Shown piece by piece: positions 52,002 to 60,922 of a DNA stretch of 64,000 nt. Numbering within the stretch: the first letter of the stretch is position 1; the number at the start of each line of letters is the position of its first letter. The position numbers and the translations under genes were made by a program. The stretch comes from Streptomyces sp. B21-083. GTDB taxonomy: Bacteria; Actinomycetota; Actinomycetes; Streptomycetales; Streptomycetaceae. The stretch spans positions 744,001-808,000 of the forward strand of contig NZ_JARUND010000001.1 of assembly GCF_036898825.1 (NCBI RefSeq), given 5' to 3'. The notes under the pieces were generated by a model. It was not told where the DNA came from, searched no databases, and saw only the letters and a list, made by a program, of their open reading frames with translations.

Positions 52002-52874
52002 ATGCCCGTCGAGGGTGTACCCCGCGTCAAAGGTCCCGGGACGGCCGCGGTCGTACTGGCGACCGTCTGCGCGGCCCTGTGGGGACTGACGGCGTGCGGT
52101 ACCTCGCCGGAGCCGGATCAGGGGTCCGGGCCCGGCCCGACGGCCTCGCCCACCCCTTCGGCCGAGGTCCGGCTGCCGCCGCCGCACGCCGGCTTCGACT
52201 ACCAGATCGGCGGCGCCTACCCGCCCCCGGCGGGCGTGCGCGTCGTCAGCCGCGACCGTACGGCGACTCCGGCAGCCGGTCTGTACAACGTCTGCTACGT
52301 CAACGCCTTCCAGGCTCAGCCCGGCGAGGAGGAGGCGTGGCCCGCCGATCTGCTGCTGCGGAACGCGAACGGCGAGGTCGTCGTCGACAAGGACTGGGAC
52401 GAGGCGCTGCTCGACATCGGCACGACGGCGAAGCGGAAACGGATCGCGGCGCGGGTGAACAAGTGGACCGACGGCTGCGCGGACAAGGGCTTCGACGCGG
52501 TCGAGCCCGACAACTACGACAGCTACACCCGCTCCGACGACCTTCTCACCGCCGACGACGCCACCGCTTTCATCACCCTCCTCTCCCGGCACGCGCACGT
52601 CCGTGGGCTGGCCGTCGGCCAGAAGAACACCGTGGAGCTGGCCGGGCTCAGAAAGCGGACCGGACTGGACTTCGCGGTCGCGGAGGAGTGCGGCGAGTAC
52701 GACGAGTGCGGGCAGTACGCGCAGGCGTTCGACGACCGGGTGCTCGTGATCGAGTACACCGACACCGGACTGCGCAAGGCCCGGGCGAGCTTCGGCGACC
52801 GGCTGAGCATCGTACGCAGGGATGTCGACGTGTCGACACCGGGCAGCGCGGGGTACGTCCGCAGGACCCGCTGA
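52002..52874 (+). CDS. Lipoprotein of the GH114 (endo-alpha-1,4-polygalactosaminidase) family
   Basis: 290 residues. Signal with lipobox LTAC (Cys32), then a Pro-rich spacer and a TIM-barrel domain from about residue 60 with FDYQIGGAYPPP, CYVNAFQAQPGEE, NKWTDGCADKGFDAVEPDNYDSY and VIEYTD, which are GH114/DUF297 signatures. Anchored outside the membrane, probably cleaving galactosaminan-type polymers. Start ATG 52002. Preceded by 295 bases without a supported gene; ends 32 bases from the convergent flavoprotein gene. Confidence 0.85.
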   Translation: MPVEGVPRVKGPGTAAVVLATVCAALWGLTACGTSPEPDQGSGPGPTASPTPSAEVRLPPPHAGFDYQIGGAYPPPAGVRVVSRDRTATPAAGLYNVCYVNAFQAQPGEEEAWPADLLLRNANGEVVVDKDWDEALLDIGTTAKRKRIAARVNKWTDGCADKGFDAVEPDNYDSYTRSDDLLTADDATAFITLLSRHAHVRGLAVGQKNTVELAGLRKRTGLDFAVAEECGEYDECGQYAQAFDDRVLVIEYTDTGLRKARASFGDRLSIVRRDVDVSTPGSAGYVRRTR

Positions 52875-52907
52875 CCCGGAACGGGGACACGGACATCCCG
52901 TGACGCA

Positions 52908-53447
52908 TCACGGAGTGCCGAGCAGCTCCAGCCCCCGCGCCCACCCGAACTCCGGCCGCCCGCCGTCCTCCCGCACCTCTCCCGCGTACGGATCCGCGAA
53001 CCGCACCCCCATTCCGCGCAGCCTTTCCACGCTCACCCGGTACGCGGGATGGGCGGCCAGCGCGTCACCCACGCACGGCAGGACGGCGATCGGCACCCCC
53101 AGCCCGTACGCCTCGCACAGGGTGCCCAGGGCGAGGGTGTCGGCGATGCCGGCGGCCCACTTGTTGACGGTGTTGAAGGTGGCGGGTGCGACGAGCACGG
53201 CGTCCGGCGCCGGAAAGGGCCGGGGATCACCCGGCCTGCGCCAGGCGGACCGGATCGGGCGTCCGGTCTGCGTCTCGACGGCGTCCGTGTCGAAGAACCC
53301 CGTGGCGAGGGGCGTCGCGATGACCCCGACCTCCCAGTTCCGTTCCTCGGCGGCAGTGATCAACTTGCTGACGTCGGAGGCGATTCCGGCGGCACAGACG
53401 ACGACGTAGAGGAAGGGTTTCTGGGCCTGTGCGGGCGTCTCGGTCAT
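52908..53447 (-). CDS. HFCD-family flavoprotein
   Basis: 179 residues, homo-oligomeric flavin-containing Cys decarboxylase-like fold: VVVCAAGIASDVSKLI (flavin phosphate loop) and the APATFNTVNKWAAGIADTLAL motif characteristic of Dfp/EpiD/UbiX-like proteins. There is no partner ligase or peptide substrate nearby, so the reaction is unknown. ATG at 53447. Confidence 0.8.
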   Translation of the reverse strand: MTETPAQAQKPFLYVVVCAAGIASDVSKLITAAEERNWEVGVIATPLATGFFDTDAVETQTGRPIRSAWRRPGDPRPFPAPDAVLVAPATFNTVNKWAAGIADTLALGTLCEAYGLGVPIAVLPCVGDALAAHPAYRVSVERLRGMGVRFADPYAGEVREDGGRPEFGWARGLELLGTP

Positions 53448-53501
53448 CCGGAAACCCTAAATGAGTTGCCGGTAGGAGGGTCCGGACCCCAGGATCACGC
53501 C

Positions 53502-53609
53502 ATGTCTACGATCGAAGCCCCCCGGCCGCTGTCCCCCGCCACCGCTCGTCCGGTGCGGGTCCGGCAGCAGCCCGGCCGCCCCTGGAGGCCCGTGCTTCCC
53601 CGGTCATGA
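53502..53609 (+). CDS. 35-residue ORF overlapping the lysE-type gene start
   Basis: Reads MSTIEAPRPLSPATARPVRV and a further 15 residues, Pro/Arg-rich. Its stop overlaps the LysE-type ATG (ATGA), and that gene has no ribosome site of its own, so translation of the short frame could couple to it. AGGA lies eight bases before the short ORF's ATG. It may be a leader peptide or the result of a misplaced start; not recognised. Confidence 0.4.
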   Translation: MSTIEAPRPLSPATARPVRVRQQPGRPWRPVLPRS

Positions 53610-54238
53610 CGGCCGCGCTCGTCGCGGGGCTTCTCGCGGGGTACGGCATCGCCGTCCCGGTCGGAGCCGTCACGACCTATCTCGTCTCGCTCACCGCACG
53701 TACGTCCCTCAGGACCGGCGTCTGCGCGGCGCTCGGTATCGCCACCGCAGACGGTCTCTACGCCCTGCTCGCCGCGCTCGGGGGTACCGCCCTGGCCGGC
53801 GCCCTGCAGCCGGTGCTGGTGCCGCTGCGCTGGGCCTCGGCCGTGGTGCTGGCCGCGCTCGCGGTCAGGGGCGGGTTCGGCGCGCTGCGCCAGTACCGCG
53901 CCGGGGTCCTTTCCACCCGGGCCGACAGCACGCCGCCGAGTCCGGCGCGGGCGTTTCTCATGCTGGTCGGCATCACACTGCTCAACCCCACCACCGTGAT
54001 CTACTTCGCCGCGCTGGTGCTCGGCAGCCGGGCCTCGGACGCCGTGTCCCCCTGGGAGCAGGGGGTGTTCGTGCTCGCGGCCTTCCTCGCCTCGGCCAGC
54101 TGGCAGGTACTGATCGCCTCCGGCGGCGCCTTGCTCGGCCGGGCGCTGACGGGCCGGCGCGGACGGCTGGTGACGGCCCTCGTGTCCAGTGCGGTGATCA
54201 TGGCGCTGGCCGTGCGGATGGTGGTGTCGCCGGCGTGA
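53606..54238 (+). CDS. LysE/RhtB-family exporter
   Basis: 210 residues with about six hydrophobic helices; N-terminal GYGIAVPVGAVTTYLVSLTART and internal GITLLNPTTVIYFAAL are LysE-family features (NP motif after helix 3 or 4). Exports amino acids or similar small metabolites. Overlaps the short upstream ORF by four bases. Confidence 0.88.
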   Translation: MTAALVAGLLAGYGIAVPVGAVTTYLVSLTARTSLRTGVCAALGIATADGLYALLAALGGTALAGALQPVLVPLRWASAVVLAALAVRGGFGALRQYRAGVLSTRADSTPPSPARAFLMLVGITLLNPTTVIYFAALVLGSRASDAVSPWEQGVFVLAAFLASASWQVLIASGGALLGRALTGRRGRLVTALVSSAVIMALAVRMVVSPA

Positions 54239-54349
54239 GGGGGACACATGGAACCGGTCCGGCCGCCGTGTCCGGATGAATCCGGGCCGCCGCAGTGTTG
54301 GACCTTTGTACGCGACAGTCATACGCGACGAGACGATGGGACGAACTCC

Positions 54350-54799
54350 ATGCCTCTTGAGGGCGAGTACGAAGCCAGTCCGACCCAGTGGGTGCGTGAG
54401 CAGGTGGAGTTGTACGAGAAGTCCGGCGGCACCGAGGGAACGACTCTCCTCGACACCGGCATGCCGGTCGTCCTGCTCACCACGCGGGGCGCCCGCAGCG
54501 GCAAGATCCGCCGGACGCCGCTCATGCGGGTGGAACACGACGGCCTGTACGCGGTGGTCGCCTCGCTGGGCGGCGCCCCCAAGCATCCGGTCTGGTACTT
54601 CAACGTCCTCGCCGATCCGCACGTCGACCTGCAGGACGGGCCGGTGCGCCAGGACATGGTCGCCCGTGAGGTGACCGGCGAGGAGAAGTCCGCGTGGTGG
54701 GAGCGGGCAGTCGCCGCGTTCCCCCAGTACGCCGAGTACCAGAAGAAGACCGACCGCGAGATTCCCGTGTTCGTCCTCGAACCGGCCGCCGGGAACTGA
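54350..54799 (+). CDS. Ddn-like F420-dependent nitroreductase family protein
   Basis: 149 residues, the split-barrel family typified by mycobacterial Ddn: [20 protein letters not shown] and [19 protein letters not shown] bind F420. The start is ATG 54350; upstream in-frame sequence lacks coding sense. The F420-type reductase about 2.7 kb away may belong to the same cofactor economy, but they are not an operon. Confidence 0.9.
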   Translation: MPLEGEYEASPTQWVREQVELYEKSGGTEGTTLLDTGMPVVLLTTRGARSGKIRRTPLMRVEHDGLYAVVASLGGAPKHPVWYFNVLADPHVDLQDGPVRQDMVAREVTGEEKSAWWERAVAAFPQYAEYQKKTDREIPVFVLEPAAGN

Positions 54800-54823
54800 T
54801 CCCCACCGGACGGAAAACAATCC

Positions 54824-54860
54824 GGTGCCCGGAGGAATGAACTCCGCGCCGCCGGGCACC
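54824..54860. terminator. Hairpin between convergent Ddn-like and CDF genes
   Basis: GGTGCCCGG (54824-54832) pairs with CCGGGCACC (54852-54860); 19-base loop. Weak to moderate terminator. Confidence 0.5.
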
Positions 54861-54866
54861 TGAGCC

Positions 54867-55883
54867 TCAGGCCCCGCCGCGCTCCCCCGTCGCGGCGGGG
54901 CTCTGCGCTGCCTCCTTCGCCGCCGCGTCGGTCACATCGAGAAAGATCTCCCCGACCTCGGGGACCGCGTCGACGACCGCGCGCTTGATACGTACGGCGA
55001 CTTCCTCGACCCGCTCGCTGTCGAGCCCGGGGACCAGGTCGATCCGGGCGGCCACCAGGGTGGAGTCGAGGCCCATCTTCATCGTGAACAGCGCCTCCAC
55101 GCTGTCGATCTCGGGCTGGGCCGCCAGCAGGTCGCGGACCTCGCGGCTCACCTCCGGGTCGGCGGCCTCGCCGATGAGCTGGGCGCGCGCGTCCTGCCCC
55201 AGCCAGAAGGCGACGCAGACGAGCAGCACCCCGATGGCGAGGGAGGCCGACGCCTCCCACACGACCTGCCCGGTGACCATGTGCAGCGCCATGCCCACGA
55301 TCGCGAGCGTCACACCGAGCACCGCGGTGCCGTCCTCGGCGATCACCGTGCGCAGGGCGGGATCGCGCAGCGCGCCCGCGGCTCCCGTGCCCTTCGCGCT
55401 CTCCCCGCGTGCCTGGTGCACCGCCCGCCCCAGTGAGGCGCCCTCCGCGAGCAGTGCCACCCCGAGCACGACCAGGCCCGCCACATAGCCGCCGAAGGAC
55501 TCCTCCGCGTCGCTCCTGAACGCTTCCACGCCCTGGAAGAAGGAGAAGCAGCCGCCCATGACGAAGATGCCGACGGCCGCGAGCAGCGACCAGAAGAACC
55601 GTTCCTTGCCGTAGCCGAAGGGGTGTCGCCGGTCGGCGGGGCGGCGGCTGCGGCGCAGTGCGGCGAGCAGGAAGACCTCGTTGAGGCTGTCCGCCACCGA
55701 GTGCGCGGCCTCGGACAGCAGGGCGGGCGACCCGGTGAGGAGTCCGCCCACGGCTTTGGCGACGGCGATCAGCAGGTTGGCGCCCAGCGCCACCAGCACG
55801 GTCACACGCGTCCGCCGGTCCGCGGACGACGTACCGGCCGCCGCCTTGCCGTCCCTGCCGTCGCTGCCCTCTGTGCGAGCCAT
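54867..55883 (-). CDS. Cation diffusion facilitator transporter
   Basis: 338 residues from ATG 55883, which overlaps the VOC gene stop (ATGA). Six transmembrane segments; metal site residues in SEAAHSVADSLNE and AEDGTAVLG, the signature RHPFGYGKERFFW, and a C-terminal cytoplasmic metallochaperone-like domain (about 240-325). Resembles the SLC30A9-like branch; zinc, manganese or another divalent cation is exported. Cotranscribed after the VOC protein. Confidence 0.92.
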   Translation of the reverse strand: MARTEGSDGRDGKAAAGTSSADRRTRVTVLVALGANLLIAVAKAVGGLLTGSPALLSEAAHSVADSLNEVFLLAALRRSRRPADRRHPFGYGKERFFWSLLAAVGIFVMGGCFSFFQGVEAFRSDAEESFGGYVAGLVVLGVALLAEGASLGRAVHQARGESAKGTGAAGALRDPALRTVIAEDGTAVLGVTLAIVGMALHMVTGQVVWEASASLAIGVLLVCVAFWLGQDARAQLIGEAADPEVSREVRDLLAAQPEIDSVEALFTMKMGLDSTLVAARIDLVPGLDSERVEEVAVRIKRAVVDAVPEVGEIFLDVTDAAAKEAAQSPAATGERGGA

Positions 55884-56275
55884 CAATGCTGCTTGGGGGC
55901 CGTCGGTACGACCTTGAAGAGGGTGAAGGAGTGACCGGCCGGGTCGGAGTACCCGCGCTCCTCGTACGGGCCGCCGGCGTCCTTCGTGTCCAGCGGGCGT
56001 CCGCCGAGCCCGATCACCTTGCGTTCCACCTCGTCGAGGTCCTCGACCCGGAAGTCGAGATGGACCTGAAGGGAGTTCTCTGGGCGCGGCCAGCTCGGCG
56101 GGGTGGCGTTGACGTCACGGCGGAACGCCATCCGGGTCCCCTCGGCGCCGAGGATCTCGATGCGGTTGGCGGTCGCCTCCGTCTCCTCGGCCGCGAGGAG
56201 TTCCTTGTAGAAGGCGGCGAGTTTCTCCGGCTCGGCGCAGTCCAGCACCACGACGCCCGCTGTCACCAAGGTCAT
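55883..56275 (-). CDS. VOC-family (glyoxalase-like) protein
   Basis: 130 residues from ATG 56275 with GGAGG six bases upstream. Two beta-alpha-beta-beta-beta modules: VVVLDCAEPEKLAAFYKELL at the start and VHLDFRVEDLDEVERKVIGLGG then YSDPAGHSFTLFK. Single small VOC proteins bind metals or bleomycin-like drugs; function open. Translationally coupled to the CDF transporter. Confidence 0.85.
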   Translation of the reverse strand: MTLVTAGVVVLDCAEPEKLAAFYKELLAAEETEATANRIEILGAEGTRMAFRRDVNATPPSWPRPENSLQVHLDFRVEDLDEVERKVIGLGGRPLDTKDAGGPYEERGYSDPAGHSFTLFKVVPTAPKQH

Positions 56276-56351
56276 GCTTCCTCCGTACGGGGATCCGGGG
56301 CGGCCCTGTTCGCCGCTGCCCTCTCCGGTTCGGATACCCCGCACGCCGAAA

Positions 56352-57080
56352 TCACACAGGCCGTGGGCCGTCTGGCGCGGTGAGGTGCGCTAGCCGGGTC
56401 GCCGCGGCCGTCAGGAAGAGGTCGAGTGCCGCCGGGTAGGAGCTGTGGCGCATCTCCGTCACGAGGTGGCGGGCGGTCGCGTTGATGTGCGGGTGGGTGT
56501 CGGCGGGCAGCCGGGCGTAGGTCGCCCGCCACACGGCCGTCTCCGCCTCACGGGCGGCCCTGGGCAGGGCCACGTTCGCCGAGTCGAGGGCTCCGAAGGC
56601 GAGCGACTGGTCGACGAAGGCGTGGTAGATCCGTACCGCCTCGGCGTCCGGGAACCCGGCGCCGCGCAGCACACCGAGGACGGTCTCCACGGCCTGGATC
56701 TCGTACACCCGTCCGGTCACCCGGTAGGAGCTGAGCACGGCCGCCTGCGGCTGCGCGAGTGCTCCGGCGTGCATCCGCAGGCCGAGGTCACGCAGGTCGG
56801 CGAGCCAGTCGCCGCTGGGCCGCCAGGTGCGCAGCGTACGGCCGATCAGCTCGTCGGCGATGGCGAGCATCAGCTCGTCGGTGTCCCGGAAGTAGCGGTA
56901 CAGGGCGCTCGGGTCGGCGCCGAGGGCGCGGCCGAGGCGGCGCACGGAGAGGGCTTCGGCGCCGTGTTCCCCGAGCAGCCGCATCGCCGTCTCGACGATC
57001 AGTTCCTCGGAGAGGACGACGCCGTGCTTGGTGGGGCGCCTGCGACGCCGGGCGGCGGGCGGGACGACACGTTCGCTCAC
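56352..57080 (-). CDS. TetR-family regulator
   Basis: 242 residues: an Arg-rich N-terminus, a helix-turn-helix (about 24-70: IVETAMRLLGEHGAEALSVRRLGRALGADPSALYRYF) and a C-terminal ligand domain of the TetR_C type. GTG start with GGAGG six bases upstream. Divergent from the APC permease gene and probably represses it together with the amidohydrolase. Confidence 0.9.
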   Translation of the reverse strand: MSERVVPPAARRRRRPTKHGVVLSEELIVETAMRLLGEHGAEALSVRRLGRALGADPSALYRYFRDTDELMLAIADELIGRTLRTWRPSGDWLADLRDLGLRMHAGALAQPQAAVLSSYRVTGRVYEIQAVETVLGVLRGAGFPDAEAVRIYHAFVDQSLAFGALDSANVALPRAAREAETAVWRATYARLPADTHPHINATARHLVTEMRHSSYPAALDLFLTAAATRLAHLTAPDGPRPV

Positions 57081-57120
57081 GGACTTCCTCCTGCGCGGGT
57101 GGCCGGTGCGGGCACCTTAT

Positions 57121-57135
57121 GACAACACCGTTGAC
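57121..57135. promoter_or_regulatory. Candidate operator between tetR and permease genes
   Basis: GACAAC-ACC-GTTGAC, a nearly perfect inverted repeat (5 of 6 positions in each arm) 40 bases before the TetR start. Plausible TetR site. Confidence 0.4.
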
Positions 57136-57210
57136 CTGTTAAGGCCTCGGGCAGTTTCATGTGCGTTCACCGGGGTCGTCCGAGGCCCCCAGGTGTGAGC
57201 GGAGACCGCC

Positions 57211-58746
57211 ATGACCGATCCCCAACGTTACGGAGCCGCCCCGCCCGCATCCGCCGCGTCGCCCGGGCAGCCCGCGCTGCGCAGGTCCCTCGGCATGCTG
57301 GACAGCGTGGCCATCGCCGCGTCCAGCACGGCGGCGACCACCACCATCGGCATCGGTCTCGGGGTGACCGCCGGGGTGGTCGGACTGCATCTGCCGGCCA
57401 TCATGCTGCTGGCTTTCCTGCCGATCCTGGGCATCGCGGGCGCCTTCTCCCGGCTGAACAAGGTGGAGCCCAACGCGGGCAACGGCTATGTGTGGGTGGG
57501 GCGTTCACTCAGCCCCTGGCTCGGCTTCATGGTCGGCTGGGTGAACATCGTGGCGGCGGTGGTGTTCCTCGCGTACACCACGGCGGTCACCGGCTCGGCG
57601 GTGCTCCAGTTGGCGGGCGACGCGGGTGTGCACCGGGTGGCCGGGCTGACCCTGGACCCGGGGTCGACCGCGCAGACGACCGGCGTGGGCATCGTGGTCC
57701 TGGTCGCCGTCACCCTCACCGCGGTCTCCGGCGTCAGAACGGCCGCACGGCTCCAGGGCGGACTGCTGATCTTCGAGTACGTCGTGCTGCTGGGCTTCTG
57801 CGGCTACGGCATCGTCGCCGGTCCGCACCCCTTCAGCCTGAGCTGGTTCGACCCCTTCCAGATCCCCTCGGCGTCGGCGCTCGCGCAGGGCATGCTGCTG
57901 TCGGTGTTCTGCTACTGGGGCTTCGAGGCGGCGTTCAGTGTGAACGAGGAGGTGCGGGACCCGAGGCAGGCGTCGCGGGCCGGGATCACCACCCTGGTGA
58001 CCATGCTCGGACTGTTCCTGCTCGGCTCGATCGCCTTCCAACGGGTGCTGTCGGAGGGCGAGTTGGCGGGCCACGGCGCCCAGGGTCTGGCGTTCTTCGG
58101 CAACCGGCTCGCCGACCAGCCGCTGGCCGCGCTGCCGCTCGTCGCGCTGATGTTCTCGGCGGTGGCCTCGTTGCAGGCCGGGGTGATCCCGACGGCCCGC
58201 GCGATGTTCGCGATGAGCCGCGACCGGACGCTCGGCCCGGCCTGGGCCAAGGTCAGCCCCCGGTACGGCACCCCGGCGGCCGGCACGCTGATGATCGGCG
58301 TACTGGCGGCGGCGGTCGCGGGGCTCGCCCTGGTGATCCCGCGCCTCGCCGACATGATCCTGGCGGCGGTCAACGCGATCGGCATGGTCGTCGCCCTGTC
58401 GTACGCGCTCACCGCACTCGCCGCCGCCGTGCGCTTCCGGGGTCTGCTGCGCGAGAACTGGCGGGACGGCATACGCGCGGTGGTGCTGCCCGCGTTGAGC
58501 GCGGCCACACTGCTGGGGCTCGGCGGCTATCTCGGCTGGACCTTCTACACCTCCGCCGACCATCTCGAACTCAGCCCGGACAACGGCTGGTTCCTGCTTC
58601 TCGTACCTTCGCTGATGGTCACGTCCGGTTTCCTGGCCGCCGCGTGGGCGAAGTGGGGCCGCAGGAGCCCGTACTTCGACACCGGCCGGGGCACCGACGC
58701 CGACGCGCCCCAACTGCTGGCCGTACAACAGCGGTCGGCGCTGTGA
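57211..58746 (+). CDS. APC-superfamily amino acid permease
   Basis: 511 residues, about 12 helices. STAATTTIGIGLGVTAGVVG near residue 40 is the substrate-binding unwound helix 1 of APC transporters; FCYWGFEAAFSVNEEVRDPRQ is the conserved helix 6 region. Followed after 53 bases by the amidohydrolase gene, suggesting uptake of an amine or amide substrate that the enzyme degrades. ATG 57211. Confidence 0.9.
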   Translation: MTDPQRYGAAPPASAASPGQPALRRSLGMLDSVAIAASSTAATTTIGIGLGVTAGVVGLHLPAIMLLAFLPILGIAGAFSRLNKVEPNAGNGYVWVGRSLSPWLGFMVGWVNIVAAVVFLAYTTAVTGSAVLQLAGDAGVHRVAGLTLDPGSTAQTTGVGIVVLVAVTLTAVSGVRTAARLQGGLLIFEYVVLLGFCGYGIVAGPHPFSLSWFDPFQIPSASALAQGMLLSVFCYWGFEAAFSVNEEVRDPRQASRAGITTLVTMLGLFLLGSIAFQRVLSEGELAGHGAQGLAFFGNRLADQPLAALPLVALMFSAVASLQAGVIPTARAMFAMSRDRTLGPAWAKVSPRYGTPAAGTLMIGVLAAAVAGLALVIPRLADMILAAVNAIGMVVALSYALTALAAAVRFRGLLRENWRDGIRAVVLPALSAATLLGLGGYLGWTFYTSADHLELSPDNGWFLLLVPSLMVTSGFLAAAWAKWGRRSPYFDTGRGTDADAPQLLAVQQRSAL

Positions 58747-58799
58747 CCATCGCCGCCCCAGCGCATTCGCCCCTCCCCCACCCCAGCAAGGAACGGAAC

Positions 58800-60431
58800 A
58801 TGCACGCTGACCTCCTCTTCACCGGCGGCCCCGTCTTCGCTCCCGGGAGCCCCACGGCCGTCGCGGTCACCGGCGGGCGGATCACCGCCGTGGGCCGGGA
58901 CGAGGTGCGCGATCTGATCGGGGCGGGGACCGAGGTGGTCGATCTCGCCGGGCGGCTCCTTCTGCCCGGGTTCCAGGACGCCCACGTCCATCCGCTGCCG
59001 GCCGGTCTCGAACTCACCCAGTGCGATCTGACCGGCACGAAGACCGCCGAGGACACGGTGGCCGCCGTCCGCGCGTACGCCCTCGCGCACCCCGAGCGGG
59101 AGTGGATCACGGGCGGCGGCTGGTCCATGGAGGCCTTCGAAGGGGGCACGCCCACCCGGGAGTCGCTGGACGCCGTGGTCCCGGACCGGCCGGTGTACCT
59201 GCCCAACCGGGACCATCACGGGGCCTGGGTGAACACCCGAGCCCTCGAACTCGCGGGGGTCACCCGGGACACGCCGGACCCGGCGGACGGCCGCTTCGAG
59301 CGGGACGCCTCCGGCGAGCCGACCGGCATGCTTCAGGAAGGCGCCATGGAGTACGTGGGCCGGCTGACCCCGCCGGTCACGGCGGCGGAGCGGCTGGCGG
59401 CCCTGCTGTCCGCGCAGTGCCGGCTGCACTCGCTCGGCGTCACGGCCTGGCAGGACGCGCTGGTCGGCTCGTTCCTCGGTATGGAGGACCCCTCCGAGAC
59501 CTACCTCGCCGCCGTCCGGGACGGTTCGCTGACCGCGCGGGTGGTCGGCGCGCTGTGGTGGGACCGGGAACGCGGGGCCGAGCAGATCCCCGAACTCGTG
59601 GAGCGGCGGGCCGCGTTGAGCCGGGGCAGGTTCCGGGCGGGCAGCGTGAAGCTGATGCTGGACGGGGTCGCCGAGACGGGCACGGCCGCGCTGCTCGACC
59701 CGTACCTCGACAAGTGCGGCTGTGTCACGGCCAACCGGGGCACGAGCTTCGTGGACGCGGCCGAACTGCCCAAGTACGTCACGCAGTTGGACGCCCTGGG
59801 CTTCCAGTGCCACTTCCACGCGCTGGGCGACCGGGCGGTACGCGACGCCCTGGACGCCGTAGAGGCCGCGCGCGCGGCGAACGGGCCGAGCGACACCCGG
59901 CCGCAGCTGGCCCACCTCCAGGTGGTGCACCCGGACGACGTGCCGCGTTTCGCCCGGCTCGGCGCGGTCGCGAACATCCAGGCGCTGTGGGCGATGCACG
60001 AACCTCAGATGGACGACCTGACGATCCCCTTCCTCGGGCCCGAACGGGCCGGGTGGCAGTACCCGTTCGGCGCGCTGCTCCGCTCCGGGGCCATGCTGGC
60101 GGCGGGCAGCGACTGGCCGGTCAGCAGCCCCGACCCGCTCCAGGCGATCCACGTCGCCGTCAACCGCGCGGCCCCTGGCTCCCCCTCCTCCCGCGTGTTC
60201 CTCCCTGCCGAACGCATCGGCCTGACGGCCGCGCTCACGGCGTACACCGCGGGTTCGGCCTACGCCAACCATCTGGACGACACGGGCAGCGTGCGCGCCG
60301 GGGCACTGGCCGACCTGACGATCCTCGACCGCGATCCGTACGCCGGCCCGCCGGAGGCGATCGCGGAGACGAGGGTGGCACTCACCTACGTGGGCGGCGA
60401 GAGGGTCTACGCGGCGGAGGGCGCCGCCTGA
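58800..60431 (+). CDS. YtcJ-like amidohydrolase (amidohydrolase 3 family)
   Basis: 543 residues. Metal ligands: DAHVHP (residues 60-65), HFHALGDRAV and GSDWPV, as in YtcJ/NfdA-type metal-dependent hydrolases, plus the beta-sandwich N- and C-terminal pieces (ITAVGRDE, GALADLTILDRDPY). AAGGAA is eight bases before ATG 58800. In an apparent operon with the permease. Confidence 0.9.
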   Translation: MHADLLFTGGPVFAPGSPTAVAVTGGRITAVGRDEVRDLIGAGTEVVDLAGRLLLPGFQDAHVHPLPAGLELTQCDLTGTKTAEDTVAAVRAYALAHPEREWITGGGWSMEAFEGGTPTRESLDAVVPDRPVYLPNRDHHGAWVNTRALELAGVTRDTPDPADGRFERDASGEPTGMLQEGAMEYVGRLTPPVTAAERLAALLSAQCRLHSLGVTAWQDALVGSFLGMEDPSETYLAAVRDGSLTARVVGALWWDRERGAEQIPELVERRAALSRGRFRAGSVKLMLDGVAETGTAALLDPYLDKCGCVTANRGTSFVDAAELPKYVTQLDALGFQCHFHALGDRAVRDALDAVEAARAANGPSDTRPQLAHLQVVHPDDVPRFARLGAVANIQALWAMHEPQMDDLTIPFLGPERAGWQYPFGALLRSGAMLAAGSDWPVSSPDPLQAIHVAVNRAAPGSPSSRVFLPAERIGLTAALTAYTAGSAYANHLDDTGSVRAGALADLTILDRDPYAGPPEAIAETRVALTYVGGERVYAAEGAA

Positions 60432-60457
60432 CCGCGGCCCCGCGGGCATTTCTCCTC

Positions 60458-60473
60458 ATGGACATCTGTCCAT
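60458..60473. promoter_or_regulatory. Operator 1 of the DUF1304-tetR operon
   Basis: ATGGACA-TC-TGTCCAT, a perfect 7-2-7 palindrome just upstream of a TATGCT hexamer (60475-60480) that could be the -10. Confidence 0.7.
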
Positions 60474-60496
60474 GTATGCTGGCCACCTGCCCATGA

Positions 60497-60510
60497 TGGA
60501 CACCTGTCCA
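60497..60510. promoter_or_regulatory. Operator 2 of the DUF1304-tetR operon
   Basis: TGGACA-CC-TGTCCA, the same half-sites as operator 1, centre to centre 38 bases downstream. Two identical sites around the presumed transcription start suggest cooperative repression. Confidence 0.7.
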
Positions 60511-60559
60511 AGAAGTGGCTCTCAGAAGCCTGACGGCCTGACGTAGGAGATTGCCGAGC

Positions 60560-60922
60560 ATGGAGACGGTCGCGAATGTGCTGGTCGGTCTGGTGGCCGC
60601 GCTGCACCTGTACATCCTGGTGATGGAGATGTTCCTGTGGCAGCGCCCGCCCGGGCGCAAGTTCCATGGCTTCGACGCGGAGATGTCCCGTGCGACCGCC
60701 GCCATGGCCGCCAACCAGGGGCTCTACAACGGGTTTCTCGCGGCGGGCCTGGTCTGGGGGCTCATCGCCGCCGATCCGACCGGGTTCCGGGCGCAGGTCT
60801 TCTTCCTGTCCTGTGTGATCGTGGCGGGCGTCTACGGCGCCGCGACGGCGAACCGGCGCATCCTGTTCGCCCAGGCGCTGCCCGGTGCGATCGCCCTGGC
60901 CGCCGTCCTCGTCGCGCGGTGA
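60560..60922 (+). CDS. DUF1304 family membrane protein
   Basis: 120 residues with four hydrophobic helices: VLVGLVAALHLYILVMEMFLW at the start, NQGLYNGFLAAGLVWGLI in the middle and the C-terminal AQALPGAIALAAVLV. AGGAG ten bases before ATG 60560. The stop overlaps the GTG of the tetR gene, so the regulator is cotranscribed. Function of the family is not established. Confidence 0.9.
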   Translation: METVANVLVGLVAALHLYILVMEMFLWQRPPGRKFHGFDAEMSRATAAMAANQGLYNGFLAAGLVWGLIAADPTGFRAQVFFLSCVIVAGVYGAATANRRILFAQALPGAIALAAVLVAR

